NCBI GenBank assembly: GCA_029891345.1
Contig: CM056994.1
Coordinates: forward strand, 143,738,457 to 143,802,456
Reading direction: 5' to 3'
Source: Dryococelus australis
Taxonomy: Eukaryota > Arthropoda > Insecta > Phasmatodea > Phasmatidae
DNA length: 64,000 nt
The notes under the pieces were generated by a model. That model was not told the origin of the DNA. It made no database searches and saw nothing but the letters and a program-made list of their open reading frames with translations. The position numbers were made by a program, and so were the translations under genes. Numbering within the stretch: the first letter of the stretch is position 1; each line of letters opens with the position of its first letter. Below are positions 45,545-57,688 of the stretch, one piece after another.

Positions 45545-47160
45545 GTGATGCCTATGTTATGATATTGGTAATTGTATCTGAAACTATTCGGAAATTACAA
45601 CTAAATATGTTTATGAGTGCAGTTAGAACATTCTTGACAACCTCAATCCTTTTCGTTGTTGGAGGTGATGGTTATGTAATGGTTTTGGTAGTTGTATCTC
45701 GAATGATTTGGATATTAAAACCGACTATGTTTATAAGTGCACTTCGGCTTTACTTGATTCTTTTGGCTTTTTTGTTGTTGCAGGTGATATCTATGTTGGG
45801 GCTTTGTCGCAGGGAGTCGGGTGATAAGATTGAAGGGGGCCCACTTTCACTAGGAACAAAACATGGGTACAAGAACTTGGGGAAAACCTTCCATCCGAAT
45901 GACAGAGCATAATGTGCACATTTTGCTAGTTATGATTTTGGTAGTTGTAACTTACACTGTTCGGAAACTATTGCCAACTATGATTACATGTGCTCTTTGG
46001 TCATGTTTGACCTGTGGTAGTGCACTTAAGAAATATTTGACCCCTCGCTCCTTTTAAGTGTCTAGGGTTATGCCTATTTTACGATTTTAAACACTCTATC
46101 TTACATGGTTCCGAAATTAAAGCCAACTGTCCTTATACATAGATAGATCATACTTGACTCATCGCTCCTTTTTGTTGTCTGTAAAGATGTCTATATTATG
46201 ATTTTGGCTACTATATATCTTATATGGTTCAGCACTTATATCAAACTATTCTTGACCCTTCGATTCTTTTTGTTGTCTGGGGTGATGTCTATTTTATGAT
46301 TTTGGTAGTTGTATCTCAAATGGTTCGGAAATTACAACCAACTATGCTTATAAGCATAAGGGTCATGTTTGACCTCTCACTCCTTTTTCATTGATGGAGG
46401 TTATGACTATTTTATGACTTTTGGTAGTTGTACCTCAAACATTTCTGAAAACACAGCAACTAAGCTTATTCAAAGATATAGGTCAAACTGATAATCTCGC
46501 TCCTATTTGTTGTCTGGGGTTATGCCTATGTTATGATTTTGGTAGATGTATCTCACATAGAAAATTACAGCCAACTATGCTTATAAGTAGACATAGGTAA
46601 TTTTTGTACTTCAGTCCTTTCCATTGATGGGGGTGATGCTGATGTGATGATTTTGGCAACTATATCCCAAATGGATAGTAAATTACAGCCAACTATGCTT
46701 AAAAGTAGACGTAGGTCTTACTTAGGTCATTCTTAACACTTAGGTCCTTCAGTGTTGATAGAGGTGATGAAATGTTATGATTTTGGCCACTATATCCCAA
46801 TGGTTCGAAATTACTGCCAACTATGCCTATAAGTATAACTGAGTCGTACTTAGGACATACTTGACATTTCAGTCAATTTTAATTGATTGGAGGTGATTGC
46901 TATGTTATGATTTTGCGCAACTATATCACAACTGGTTTGGAAATTACAGCCACCTAGCCTTATAAGTAGAAAGAGGACATACTTAGGTCATACTTGACAC
47001 TTTGGTACTTTTGTTGATGAGGGTGTTGCCTATGCATGATTTTGGCAACTATATCCCAAATAGTCAGGAAATTACAGCCAACTATGCATATAAGTAGACA
47101 TAGTTCATACTTAGGACATACTTATCACTTCGGCTCTTTTCGTTGATGGGAGTGATGCAT
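45545..47160 (+). repeat. ~125-bp satellite-like array, about 12 diverged copies
   Basis: Units of roughly 120-130 bases read 'tatgttatgattttggtagttgtatctcaaatggttcggaaattacagccaactatgcttataagt' in their first half, then 'agacataggtcatacttgacactt' and 'tcctttt...gttgatgggggtgatg'. They recur from 45,548 to about 47,150, starting for example at 45,548, 45,670, 46,287, 46,515, 46,635 and 47,020. One unit near 45,790-45,905 carries a ~110-base insertion with different sequence. Open frames across the array (45,559-45,912) only reflect the repeat. Confidence 0.8.
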
Positions 47161-47559
47161 ATATATATATATAATGTTGGGTTGTACTTAAAATGAGGCT
47201 GGAATGATGGAAAATAATAATATCGGTTTGGATCATCCTGGAGAATCCCAGCAGAATGCAAGTGTGGGACGGGCTGTGGTGAGGGTGACTCCTCATCTCT
47301 TGACTCCACACCGGTGAGTAAAATACCACTTTGTGGGGTTATCCAGTCGGATTGAGGAAATTCCTGCTGATTGAGCAAGGAATCACTTTCGGTGTGCGAA
47401 ATTTTGCAAAATCATGTTACTTGTACGAAATTTTGGTGGTTTTGAGGACATTTCTGGCGATTTTGGCCATTTTTGTGCGAAATAGCATAATCCAAGATAG
47501 CTGTGGGTCGTCTCCTCATCCCTGCCAAGACGTCAGTTGCTGGTGAACTCAGCATTTCT
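47161..47559. other. Spacer between satellite and piggyBac relic
   Basis: A short (AT)n run at 47,159-47,172 ends the array. From 47,204 a short plus-strand frame (Met-Met-Glu-Asn-Asn-Asn) runs 36 codons into a good splice-donor-like 'CCG|GTGAGTA' at about 47,312, but nothing upstream or downstream supports an exon. Confidence 0.35.
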
Positions 47560-48297
47560 AACTACTTGCCTAATGCAGCAGTTGTTATTGAAGTAAAGAT
47601 AAAGAAATCTGTGCCGAAATTTGCAGAAAAAATTGAAAGGGTTTTCATCTGCATTACAAAATACATCAGGTAATTTGGTAATCAAGTGGCACGACACTAA
47701 AGAACTATTAGTTATTAGTAGCTATCACAGCAATACCAAAACAACTGTGAAACGAACTCAAAACATGGAACCCGAATATAGGTTGAATTCCCCGAATTCT
47801 ATAATACATTTATGGTAAGGGCATATATTGCTGACTATATGGCAACACTGTACGATCATAACAGAAAATCTGCAAAGTTGGGGAAGAAATAATTCTACAG
47901 GCTTCTAATGATTTCCGCTGTAAATGCGTGGATTGTTTTCACAGAGGCCAGAAGAAATGACGTTCCATCTCTACAGATTCCTGTCGGTTTAGCTGAAAGC
48001 ACGATTGCTTGCGGGAAAGAAAGGACACTAAAAAGATGTAAAAAATCCAACGGTTATCCCTTGAAACGATTTAAAACTACATTGAGGTAGGTGACCACCT
48101 TACAGTTGAATGGAATACAAAAGGGCGATTACATCAATGTTCAAAGCAGAATATTGAAACTAGAACGAATACACTTTGCATTATGTGGCATCTGCTTATC
48201 TGCTAAACATGTTTCGCTGCTTATCACACCTAATCTAACAGCAGCTCTGTTATACGTTATTCGCTATGAAGGGTGGGCTATTACCATACAGCAGTAA
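47560..48297 (+). pseudogene. piggyBac-like transposase C-terminal relic
   Basis: A plus-strand frame with stops and shifts preserves piggyBac-type blocks. 'LVIKWHDTKELLVISS' and 'VKRTQN' (about 47,675-47,765) come first. After a frame change come 'DYMATLYDHNRKSAKLGKK' and 'FYRLLMISAVNAWIVFTEA' (about 47,830-47,950), matching the conserved helix-rich C-terminal half. A 'CGICLS'-like remnant near 48,190 may be the Cys-rich tail. The catalytic N-terminal half is absent, so this is a truncated copy. Confidence 0.6.
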
Positions 48298-49731
48298 ATA
48301 TCATTGATGAACTGAAACATATTACAGACAGAATTCTCAGAAAATAGTCAGACCTTGCTACGCCCTTGAGCCCAAGGACGCAGCAAGGCTGGAATTAAAC
48401 CTGAATCCCAGCAAAGTTGTCTGAAAAAAAATGGCACTAAATTCCAGCAGAAAGAAAATCCATTAGAGCAGGTAAGGATAACTATTATGTGAAAATACAA
48501 ACTAGAGTACAAAGTCATGAAGAATGGATAGCCATATATTTTTATTCATTCTTTTCATTTTCATTTGCTTGAGTGCATATTCAATATAATATTGGTGTTC
48601 CAAAATATATATTTATAGCTGTTGTTCAAATATTGCAAAATATCAAAAAAGAATCACAACATTAAATATAGTTCTCTCAATGTAATGAGCAGTTTCAGAA
48701 ATGTTTTATACCTTTTTCCCTATAAGGAAAAATTTGGCAAGAGAACAAAGTAAAATATCACAAGCAAAATCTACTGCGAAACGCAACTAAAATATAGTAC
48801 TGGATAATTATGTTTCATTCAAAATACTGGAAACATTTCAGTTACATTAAGGCTGTATCATCAAACAGCCTATTTTAACCACGAAACTTTCGTAAAACAA
48901 TTATAGTTATAATATACTTTTGACTAAATAGAATTTATAGCTAACAGGCCAATCCAGAAAGCCATTCATATAGACTTTTTACATCAGGGTTTCAATTCCA
49001 CCTGAAATTATTTCTCTTAGTTAAACTGCATATAAATAGAGCAGAAGTCCCTTATTAAAAATCGCCATCTTGTTTACAATAATAATTTATATCTGCCATT
49101 TGATATCAACTGATTTCAGTACATAACAAGAGCTGAAGGCACTAATTAAAATTGTAACTCCAGGCTGAGTTAACATGACTGTCTCCAAAACTTTAAACAT
49201 TTTGATACATTTTGATTTTTCCTCGAGTTTAAAGTGAGGTGAGGCAACTGCTCGCAAGTAACAAGCCTTAACTTTCGAGAAAAAGAATCATATTTAAAAA
49301 CTTCTAACGAAAAATTTTGAATATAAAATTTGATTCACTGGCACATTCCTTCAGAAATCAGTACATGCTAATAGTTGAAAACATTGAAAAATAAGCCATT
49401 TCGGCAACCTACTTTCAAGTCAAAGTGACATCATGTCCTTCTTTGTTTTAAGAGCCTGCCATGTTAAGGTTTTGATTTGAGCCAATCTTAGTTACCAATA
49501 CATTACTTAGGTGAATACTCCCTCGAGGCCGAACATCTGTTCCCAACTGTACGTTTAGAACATATGTTTATACAAGACAATCTCAATTAATTGCCAGAGG
49601 GGTGAATAAAATTCATCCTCCAATAGCAACAGAATAGTTTTTTTTTTTTTATAAATCTGCCAATAAATGCATTTTATGCCAAATATGGCAATGGCATACA
49701 TTTTCTAGACATTAGGGTGTTGAGAGTTAAA
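48298..49731. other. AT-rich noncoding stretch
   Basis: No gene, RNA or repeat is recognised, apart from short homopolymers (poly-T at about 49,640). Confidence 0.5.
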
Positions 49732-49977
49732 TTAGGCTGTAGAACGGTCTTCGTTTCCTCCGCCTATCACAGTCATTGTGTCCAAATAAGGTGAACACAT
49801 CGGTGGAAAGATCGTCACTTTCAACTGCATGGTAATCAGGGAGCAGCGTGGCATCACACCCATCAGCCTGCGGGAAGGAACATAAACGCTCCACGGTGCT
49901 CGTATGCGGGTGCTGGAACTAGCTCTCGCAGTAGCCAGCAAGTCATGGCACACAGCTGTTGTGTGGTTGACGTACAT
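49732..49977 (-). other. GC-rich 81-codon open frame, unrecognised
   Basis: The block 49,735-49,980 is G+C rich against A/T-rich flanks and open on the minus strand from Met 49,977 to TAG 49,732. The translation ('LLATARASSSTRIRAPWSVY', then 'GVMPRCSLITMQLKVTIFPP') has no recognised domain and no splice signals are evident. It could be an exon fragment or a piece of an unnamed repeat. Confidence 0.25.
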
Positions 49978-50334
49978 GACTCCATTTATAAAAGTGCCAT
50001 GAAATTATGCTTCAACGGCAACGGGTCTTCGCCAGACTCAGCGTGCAGGAAACAGGTTTTAATTTATGTAAGTTTTAAATATTTTCAAAATGCCCCAAGT
50101 ATAAATTTTAATTGACGAACTACCAGTATTTTTCCATGCAGAAACATTCTTCGTACTTTGACGTGTTTTATGGGGCGAGATGGGAGACAACAAATCACAT
50201 AGTTTTCGATGAAGTTGTATGAATCTTTTGTTTATCCCATTCCAGTGTGGTAACCATTCAATTTCACTCGAGTAACAAAATGTTACTATTTGCAAAATGT
50301 GCAAGAAAATGCGATTTTTATATAAACAGTATCT
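49978..50334. other. Spacer, no recognised gene
   Basis: An 81-codon minus-strand frame (50,059-50,304) has no family features. Nothing else is seen. Confidence 0.4.
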
Positions 50335-50620
50335 GCTTTTATATTGTTTAATATAGCAAGCTTATCAAGTATCAGAAATGTTACTAGAGAGACGAAATTA
50401 ATTGAAAAACAATGTTAGGGTGGTCAAATACATTACTAAAAACATTTATGTTGCATTTTTTGACTGGCTGTCACTATGATTGTAATATACAATATATGTA
50501 TTTTTATATTGTTACATTTAGTAAGCTTATCAAGTATGAGAAGAATTACTAGAGCGCGGAAATATAAACTAATGACAATATTAGGATGTTACTTAAAAAT
50601 ATTTTTGTTTTACTTTTGGT
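50335..50620. repeat. Tandem duplication, ~161-bp period
   Basis: The block 'ttttatattgttNNatNtagYaagcttatcaagtat' with 'ttactagag' and a 'gttacttaaaaaYattt'-like end occurs at about 50,339 and again at about 50,500. The copies differ at roughly a fifth of positions. The plus-strand open frame 50,476-50,775 crosses the second copy and is not supported as a gene. Confidence 0.65.
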
Positions 50621-50982
50621 TTAATGAATGTGAAATGGACAATGTAAGTAATAAGTGTATGATACTACTTTTTTGTATTGTGTACTTATTTCATGCGTCT
50701 ATTATGTTAGATTATATCAAAATAAATATAATTTTTTTAAATAGTCAAAACTATCATATATACTTAGCAACATAATTAGACATATATGTCCCGTCGTAAG
50801 GCGCTAATGGGACATAATGGGTCCCAAACATATTTCCAAAAACTGTTTTTCAAGAAAATCTTACAACTTGAATACATGCTCCTTAATGTATACCTGAATT
50901 AAATTCGTCTATAGTATCAAAATATAAAATCAGTTTTGCAAGGGTTAAGGAATTTGAGCGGTGACCCTATAATTTTACTTAC

Positions 50983-51103
50983 GGAAAGTCTGTAGCAAGT
51001 TTCTGTGCATGCCTCTCGATTACGCGTATATTTTGAGATCCAGCAGTGTGAAAAAGCCGTTTATAGTATTGTTGGAGTGCTCCGAAATTGAGTTTCTTAT
51101 GTG
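50983..51103 (-). CDS. Candidate host internal exon
   Basis: Read leftwards, a 121-base segment has a splice acceptor-like 'caatatgtcaAG' before it (AG at 51,104-51,105) and a strong donor 'cc|GTAAGTA' after it (50,977-50,982). The enclosed frame encodes 'HKKLNFGALQQYYKRLF' and then 'GSQNIRVIERHAQKLATDF'. The peptide is amphipathic, helix-like and compositionally coding-like, unlike the surrounding DNA. The same frame is open upstream to about 51,165, so the acceptor is less certain than the donor. I do not recognise the protein. Exon length and phase (2 nt in, 2 nt out) are ordinary. Confidence 0.4.
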
Positions 51104-52007
51104 CTTGACATATTGAAAGTAATATACCGGGATAGTGTGAAACGTGCGTTATTTTCGTAGACTAGCACATTGGACGCACGGTTAATAGTTTCGTAAAGTA
51201 ACCTGGATTCTGAAGACGCTGCGATGCGGCTCGAGAGCCGGGAAGGCAGCCCCCTTAGCAACGAATATTAATTTAAGTGTGGCGGTACAGTCCATTAAAA
51301 CATTCTTGAATATGAACACGCGTGGATATTTCACCCGATATTACATACTCAGCAGTATGCAAATTGTTTGTCTCATTTCTATACTGAATAAAAGTGTAGC
51401 GAATGGTCGCGATCGTAGATTTGCCTAGAAATATTGTGAGGAAAATTCTGCCAGCTAAATTATATAATTCCTTACGGAGTTGTATTGAGAACTCGATGAA
51501 GGATATTCCAGAACACAGTATTTTTCCATACTGTCACGATGGTTACAACAAAGCTTGGCGGACGATACCACATAAACACTCTCGCTATTAGGCTAATCAC
51601 ACCATGTATAAAATAATATGTCCATCTTACGATTGCAAAAGGCTGTTCGCGATAAAGCGAGTGCATTCGAAAGCCCCGTTATGATTCCACTTTCAGCCCT
51701 TTGGTTGCGTATATTTCCACGAATCTTTCAAATTAAACATTCAGATGTGACTTTCAGCTGGTGTTTACATCAGTTTGCGCATATCTACTGCAAAATCATT
51801 AAGTTACACAAAATTAATAAATATTTTAATCAGCGCTACAAACATTTAGGTCTACATGATAATGTCAGTAAAAATTAGTTTGTGAATATTTACTGAAGTT
51901 CACGATAGTAGATGGATTATGGGTGGTTGTTTACATCGGAATCTGGCGCAGGAGCACAGGAGAGGGTGCCGCCATGTTGTGACGTTATCCGGCCTCCATA
52001 TTATTCC
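51104..52007. other. Spacer, no recognised gene
   Basis: Open frames of 60-86 codons occur on both strands (51,403-51,591 plus, 51,618-51,878 plus, 51,472-51,666 minus), without family features or supporting signals. If the exon at 50,983 is real, this could be its upstream intron. Confidence 0.4.
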
Positions 52008-52130
52008 CCTTTCTTTCCTCAAAATTTTCCTTTTTTTCCTCAAAAGCTACTAAATTTTCCTAAAATTTCCCTTTATCCTTAAAAATTGAACTTTTTCAAG
52101 AATTTCCCTTTTTCCTATTAGCAAAAAAAA
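52008..52130. repeat. Pyrimidine-rich degenerate repeat 'cctcaaaattttcctttt'
   Basis: About six imperfect units of 'ttccYttttcctNaaaattt' are strung together. The style resembles the outer half of the terminal repeats of element A, but the words differ, so a role as the left end of element B is only a possibility. Confidence 0.5.
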
Positions 52131-52893
52131 AATACTCGAGAAGTTTCCAATTTATCACGGAGCCTGCGAGGTGACCTCATATCTCCGGCGAGGTGGATCA
52201 GTGACTCGACCCAGAAGAGCTGGACTCGACCATTGAGCAATGACTTGACTTTTATCCTGAAAACCAAAAAATAACCAATATAATTTTTAAACACCCAACA
52301 ATTAATAAATAAAAAATCTTTAAAATGTATTTAAATATTAATTTATTAAGTTTGGCCGTTCCCAAAACCACCTTCGCCAAAACCCAATTAGCAAACATAT
52401 AACAGTAGATGTATAATGCCGATCCAGGCTTACCCCTTCTTTTCATCGAAATTATGAAGGGATTTGGCTTCCAAATCAAGGTTTCGAGGCTAATTTAGTG
52501 TCAAAATTTTTTTTTGAAACGAGCTCACAAAAACAAGCAAATTTAACCCAAAATCAAGTTAAATTTAAATTTTACAAACTCGTCGTGCAGGATTTATGCC
52601 ACCTAAATTACCTAAAAATTTAAGCAAAAAAGTCGCAAATTTCTAACAGAAAGGAAAAGCTCATTAAGAAATATGAAAACGATTTTTTATTTTATCAAAT
52701 AATTCATTTATATTTCTAAAAATTCATAAAACACTTAAATGTAACCACTCAACTATAAGTCTAAAATATTGTATAAAACTATCAGAACAACTAGTTGATT
52801 CCTCCATTTAGTAATATAAAAATGTACTACTCATAAGTAATTTTTTCTTTCAAATAGTCGTAAGGGAAAATCCTTTGACTAATTAAAACAATA
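52131..52893. other. Left flank or end of element B
   Basis: A G+C richer patch (52,150-52,250) is followed by A/T-rich sequence. The words 'cacaaaaacaagcaaatttaaccc' (about 52,529) faintly resemble the inner part of the terminal repeats of element A. No gene was identified. The left boundary of element B probably lies in here. Confidence 0.35.
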
Positions 52894-54124
52894 TTACAAA
52901 TCGTATATATTTGTATTTCCTTTAACTACGGTTGTTTTTCTGTATGAACAATCAATAGCATATAAAGGCCTTCGCCCCCAAAATGAAGAGTAATTAATAT
53001 CACCATCAAGGCTTACAGTTGGTTTATAACAAAGTTCATTATTTCTATAGCCTGTATCTAGTTTGGTTTTTGAATTTCTAATATTATAATAAGCAAGAAA
53101 TTTTTTAACATAAACACAGTTCTCAATGTCCAGATTCACGTTTTCTTTAGGAAAAACTTCATTTCTAACGTTTTTTACATTAACTTTTCTCACATTTCAA
53201 TGATCAAACATAGTAGCATGTTTATGCTGTACATCACTATTTTTTCTATTAAATTGAAAGCCCAATATTACAAAATCAGGCATATAAAACTGCCAATTAT
53301 CAAAACTAATAGGTGTTTTAGGTTCTTTATGTATATTTTCTTTAATTGCAATTGTCGTGTGTCGTGTTAGATTCATGTTCGACAATAGGCTACATCATTT
53401 ATAATTTGTCAATAACAATTTTACCAGGCTCAGGACGATGTTTCGTAACTTTATCATCTTTATATAGAGTTTCATTAAGATATAAACTGTTGTTATCATA
53501 TGAATTACGAAAAAAGTAATTTTATAGCCACCTTTCCAAAAAACTTAATTGCTTTCATGTATAAAACCATACAGATATTTAAGAGGATGGATTATTTCAT
53601 TTGTTTTATTACTAGAAACACTGTTAACCTCTTTTGTTATATTACCAGAAACAGATTTACCTCGATATAAATTATTAATACCAGAAAATTATAAATAATT
53701 TTGTTCACTTGGTGATCTTAATAAAGCATTCATAATTGTTGATGTTTTACCTGGGTTACCAACAGCTTCAATAATATTTCCATGTTTTGAGATTTCTACT
53801 GTAGAAAATTGAAAAGGAAAAAAGTTAGAACAATCATAAATATTGCCTTCTTCATCATATTTTGTATCAGCTCCAATCTTACATCTCCTTAGTGAACTAA
53901 AGTGCTCATAAACATAAGCGACATATGGAAAAGAAAAGCCGTCCCCTATATGAATATCAAATTCGATTCTCATACTGTAAACATATTAATTTCTCCCTAG
54001 TTTGATCAGTTGGAGGAAATTTCAGCCTCTCAAAACTCTCAAAATTTTTATAACTTATTTATAAGTAAAAACTTTATTTATAAATAGAAGAATCGAAGGG
54101 AGTTTCTCGAGTTAAATTACTCAT
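52894..54124 (-). pseudogene. Capsid-like protein (F54H12.2-type) of element B, decayed
   Basis: From ATG 54,124 (Met-Ser-Asn-Leu-Thr-Arg-Glu-Thr) the translation extends leftwards to TAA 52,894, ~410 codons with a few breaks. It is better preserved than in A. 53,689-53,973 encodes 'FDIHIGDGFSFPYVAYVYEH' and 'NIYDCSNFFPFQFSTVE', 53,197-53,385 encodes 'DFVILGFQFNRKNSDVQ' and 52,894-53,193 encodes 'RRPLYAIDCSYRKTTVV'. Length and conserved blocks match the animal family annotated F54H12.2-like, which co-occurs with this integrase. A major-capsid role is the likely but unproven interpretation. Confidence 0.75.
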
Positions 54125-54154
54125 TGATAGATATTTAAAAAAATAAAAAGCATC

Positions 54155-55870
54155 ATGAAAAAAAAAATGAAAAAATAAGAAGAAATAACTACCATTAATT
54201 GACAAATTAGAAAATATTTGTTTAAAAAAAATAGAAAAAGTAATTGAAGAAAACAAAAATTTTGTATCAGCATTAGTTCCTGTTCCAGTAAGAAATTTAG
54301 ATGATCTGCCAACTCCAGAATAAACATCGCTTGAAAGAGAATTATTTACAGAAAAGAATCTTCTAATTTGGTAGAGCAAATCGGTATCATTATTTAAAAA
54401 GAAAGAACACCTAAAGCAGGTGTTTCAAATATAAATTTCGGAATAGAAATACCAAAAATAGAAAATCTTAATAATAAAAAAAAATTTGTGTACCTGGAGT
54501 TGAAGCAATTTTTATTATTGGTGATGTAAAAGTAACGATAAAATATAATACACGATTTCTTAAGGATTATGGATAAATATTAACACCATGACATTGCAAT
54601 TTGTTAACAGAAAATTCACAAGAAGCCCTTGAGAATAAATTTAATGAGGAGGATTGTGAAAATGATGCATAAATCGTTAAAACAACCAATGCTGCATTTC
54701 AACAGTATAATCTTTATAAAAAGTTATCTTCGAGTGCAGGTTGGAAACACAAACAAAAATGATTAAACCAATTTATAACTATATAAACGAACCACTTTCG
54801 AGATCAGCATCAAAAAAAAACAAAAGAAAAAGAAAATTCTCCAAGAACTCCTAGATCTGGAGAAGGTATAATAAAATACAACAATTTGACGATAGAATAT
54901 GTTTGGATAAATGATGTTACAAATTTAACCAATAGATTGTTAATTGTTCATTGCAAAGAAAATTCTGGTAGTAACATTTTTTACAAAACTAAAGTGAGCA
55001 TAATGAATATGTTGAACAATACATTTTCTGATTTTGTTGTTAATAATCTAGAGGGATTACACATTCTTATAAGAGTTTTAAATGTAATTCCGCATTCATT
55101 TTGGAATTTAGAACACCATGGAAAGGGTATTATATACTGGGCATTAATTAATTTCAATTTGCCCGAAATGCATTTGCCTGGATATAATTATTGTTGCCCA
55201 TTTACAAAATCAAATTAAAGATTTAAAAAAGGCGACAGTGGAAAAAATAATTATATGAAGCATTCAAATATCATGATATTGCTTACAGAGATCATAAATA
55301 TTTAGAATCTAGACATGATGCTGATAAAATATTAAACAAAAAAAAAACTCAATATATCTTGGTAGATTAAAATACTCCAATTGGAGAAAAAATTTCTTCT
55401 GCTGCTGTTACCTCAACTACGTTTAAAAAATGAAAATTAGGTTATGGAATTAAACATGTTTTGTTAATTATATAATTTTTTAAAATCACAATTACAGATA
55501 ACAAACACAACTTTCTACCTAACATTTGAGGAATTAAAATATTAGAATATATATATATATATATTTAACATGTGATCTAATTCAGAGAATAATAAAAAAT
55601 TTAAAGAAGACAAAAGTTTCAAATTGACTTTATTAATGCCAACAGTTAAAAATATGCCCAATGAATAAACAAGCAATGGTTTACATCGTGGAGGAATTAA
55701 ACGAGTTATATTGCCTGCTTTAGATGTACTTTGAGGTTTAGCTGGAAGAGCTAGTGCCTGTTATAATTCTGGTGAACCAACTAAAGAAAAAAAATAAGAA
55801 TTATAAGAACAACAGAGACACAATTCAGCAATAGAAAATAAATCTGGAAGCAGATTAAAAACGGGATGGC
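54155..55870 (+). pseudogene. PLA2-domain minor capsid protein of element B, decayed
   Basis: The start near ATG 54,155, 30 bases from the divergent capsid gene, matches A. The linker block 'EYVWINDVTNLTNRLLIVH' is at 54,895-54,950. The PLA2 region at about 55,165-55,330 reads 'LPGYNYCCPFTK' (loop Gly replaced by Cys), then 'KYHDIAYRDHKYLESRHDAD' with the catalytic His-Asp at 55,272-55,277. The Cys that normally precedes this motif is Phe here. A 110-codon frame (54,886-55,218) is open. A Gly/Ala-rich hydrophobic part follows near 55,690-55,760. Function as in element A. Confidence 0.75.
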
Positions 55871-55889
55871 CAAAAAAATTTGAATATAT

Positions 55890-56310
55890 ACCAACTATCT
55901 ACTATCGATATTTAAAAAATATGTAAAAATGTTAAATATTAAATATTTCAGAAATGTTTATATGATTGACGAATTACCCAAATGTATGCACAAAAATTAA
56001 TGTGCCGTGCTTAATTTCGGCATATCATCTAATCCAGAAACACATTGGGTTTGCTATATATAAGAAATGGACTATGTTTACTATTTTTATTAATTTGGAG
56101 GTAATATTCCTAACAATTAAATTAATTATTTCATAAATATCAATGTTTATTACAATGATCAACGAATTAAGAGTTTTAATTCTCATTTGTGGACATCTAT
56201 GGTTTATTGTATTACATCTTTTTTCTAAATGTTTTAAGTTTGATGATTTAATTACTTTATTATTAAATGAGAAATATATATGGAAAATCATTGATCAAAA
56301 CTTTAAATGA
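55890..56310 (+). pseudogene. Adenain-like protease of element B, decayed
   Basis: The lead-in 'FRNVYMIDELPKCMHKN' (about 55,948-56,000) precedes the catalytic His in 'ETHWVCYI' (about 56,037-56,060). The Asp strand is altered ('YYFY' then a stop before 'FGG', about 56,080-56,100). The Cys survives in 'LICGHLW' (about 56,184-56,204). Loss of the acidic residue and several stops make it inactive. Confidence 0.75.
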
Positions 56311-57523
56311 AGACATTGACTATACTACTGAAGATTTAAATCATATGTAGATCAAAATGCAATTCGAGTGTTTCTACTTTACAAAATAAACTAATAACTT
56401 TATTTGATTTTACAAAATCTTATATTGCTTTTCTAGGATGTAGACTTGTTTATAGAAATGAACCTGTAGATAATAAAGATGCTGTCAATAAAAGATTTTA
56501 TTATATACATATAGCAGATGATGCATTTACAAAGGATGTCGATTTAAAATATAAAACTATTGTTACTGATTATGCTTTTAAAAAGATACAAATTTACAAT
56601 TCGGTAACACCATTGCTGATTTTTTAAAAAGAATAATTAATGCAGAACAGGCAATAAAAAAAAGGTTGACACAAAATACAATACCATTTCTTCTGCTTTA
56701 CAAGATCAAATAAGTAAAGTTTATGCTCATAACATTGTTATATTTCTCTTCAGCATCATAGAATTACAAGTCTGTATGATCCTATAGATAAAGATGATGC
56801 ACTTAATAAAAGAAATTTCAATAACGAAAGAGCTGATTATGCTTTAAAAACCGATGTAAAATCGAAATATAATTGAATTGTTTCTTAATTTAAAACGTGT
56901 ATAGAATCGAAATACTATATATTTGTTACTACTTTGCAAGATCAACTTAGGAAAGTTTCATTTATAGAACAGACTATATTTCTATTCAAAATCGTAGAGT
57001 CAATAATATGGCTGGCCCTGTAGATGGAAAAGAGGCTGTCAATAAAATATACTTTGACAAAAAAATTGCTACAAAATTACAAAATTTTAAACAATCGGTT
57101 TTAAATTATTGTGACACACTTGTTTACACAAAAGTTGAAAAAAGGAAAGAACCTATTCATAAAGAAATATCCGATAAATTACCAAATTAAAGCCAAACTG
57201 TTTCGGCTTATTGTGATAAACTTGTTCATTTGAAAGTATAAAAAATAAAGAAGATTCTGATAAAGAATTAGATGATAAATTACATAATTTAAACCACTCT
57301 CGTGTATTTTATTTATCTGCAAAGTACAATAAAACTAATAATATGTTTCACTTAGACCATAGTACAATTTTTCTATATTTTTGATGGAATGTACTGTTTA
57401 TAAAATTATCACTACCTAGTTTATTTCTCATAATGATCTAGTCATTATTAAGGGGGCTACAAAATAGAACACAGTGAGCATTTTGATGCTAGCAAAGATG
57501 ATACTTTAACTTTTAAAATATAA
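56311..57523 (+). pseudogene. Fibre-like repeat protein of element B, decayed
   Basis: Three copies of one motif are clear: 'NEPVDNKDAVNKR' (in 56,436-56,500), 'YDPIDKDDALNKR' (in 56,760-56,819) and 'AGPVDGKEAVNK' (in 56,993-57,055), each preceded by an Arg-(Ile/Leu/Val)-x-(Asn/Ser/Tyr) stretch. Between them a second motif, 'ADDAFTKDVDLKY' or 'ADYALKTDVKSKY', recurs near 56,516, 56,565 and 56,830. A helical Lys-rich stretch (57,008-57,187) and a beta-rich tail ending about 57,523 follow. I infer a shaft-and-head fibre. The Pro-x-Asp...Asp-Ala-Val-Asn-Lys repeat is known mainly from phage tail fibres. Confidence 0.55.
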
Positions 57524-57688
57524 AAGAAAGATCATCTGAATATAATGATGATTATAAGACCATAAGAAGACTATTAGTAAAATATAAAAATAAATTATTT
57601 TTTATTTTTATTAAATGCAGAACACTTTGTGCTTGAAATGTAAAAGAGTAATTAAAATAATAATATAAAAATTTAAATTTTAAAAAAG

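Noticed and set aside
42303-47160. CRISPR-like array
   Set aside because: Units are diverged along their whole length with no conserved repeat/unique spacer alternation, and the context is eukaryotic.
47204-47312. Host exon ending at a splice-donor-like GTGAGTA
   Set aside because: Only 36 codons, a minus-strand frame fits as well, and there is no acceptor or continuing exon; isolated donor-like words are frequent.
54074-54379. Minus-strand 101-codon frame as an extra gene in element B
   Set aside because: Only its last part (the start of the capsid-like gene) is conserved with element A; the rest is antisense to the Lys-rich start of the PLA2 gene.
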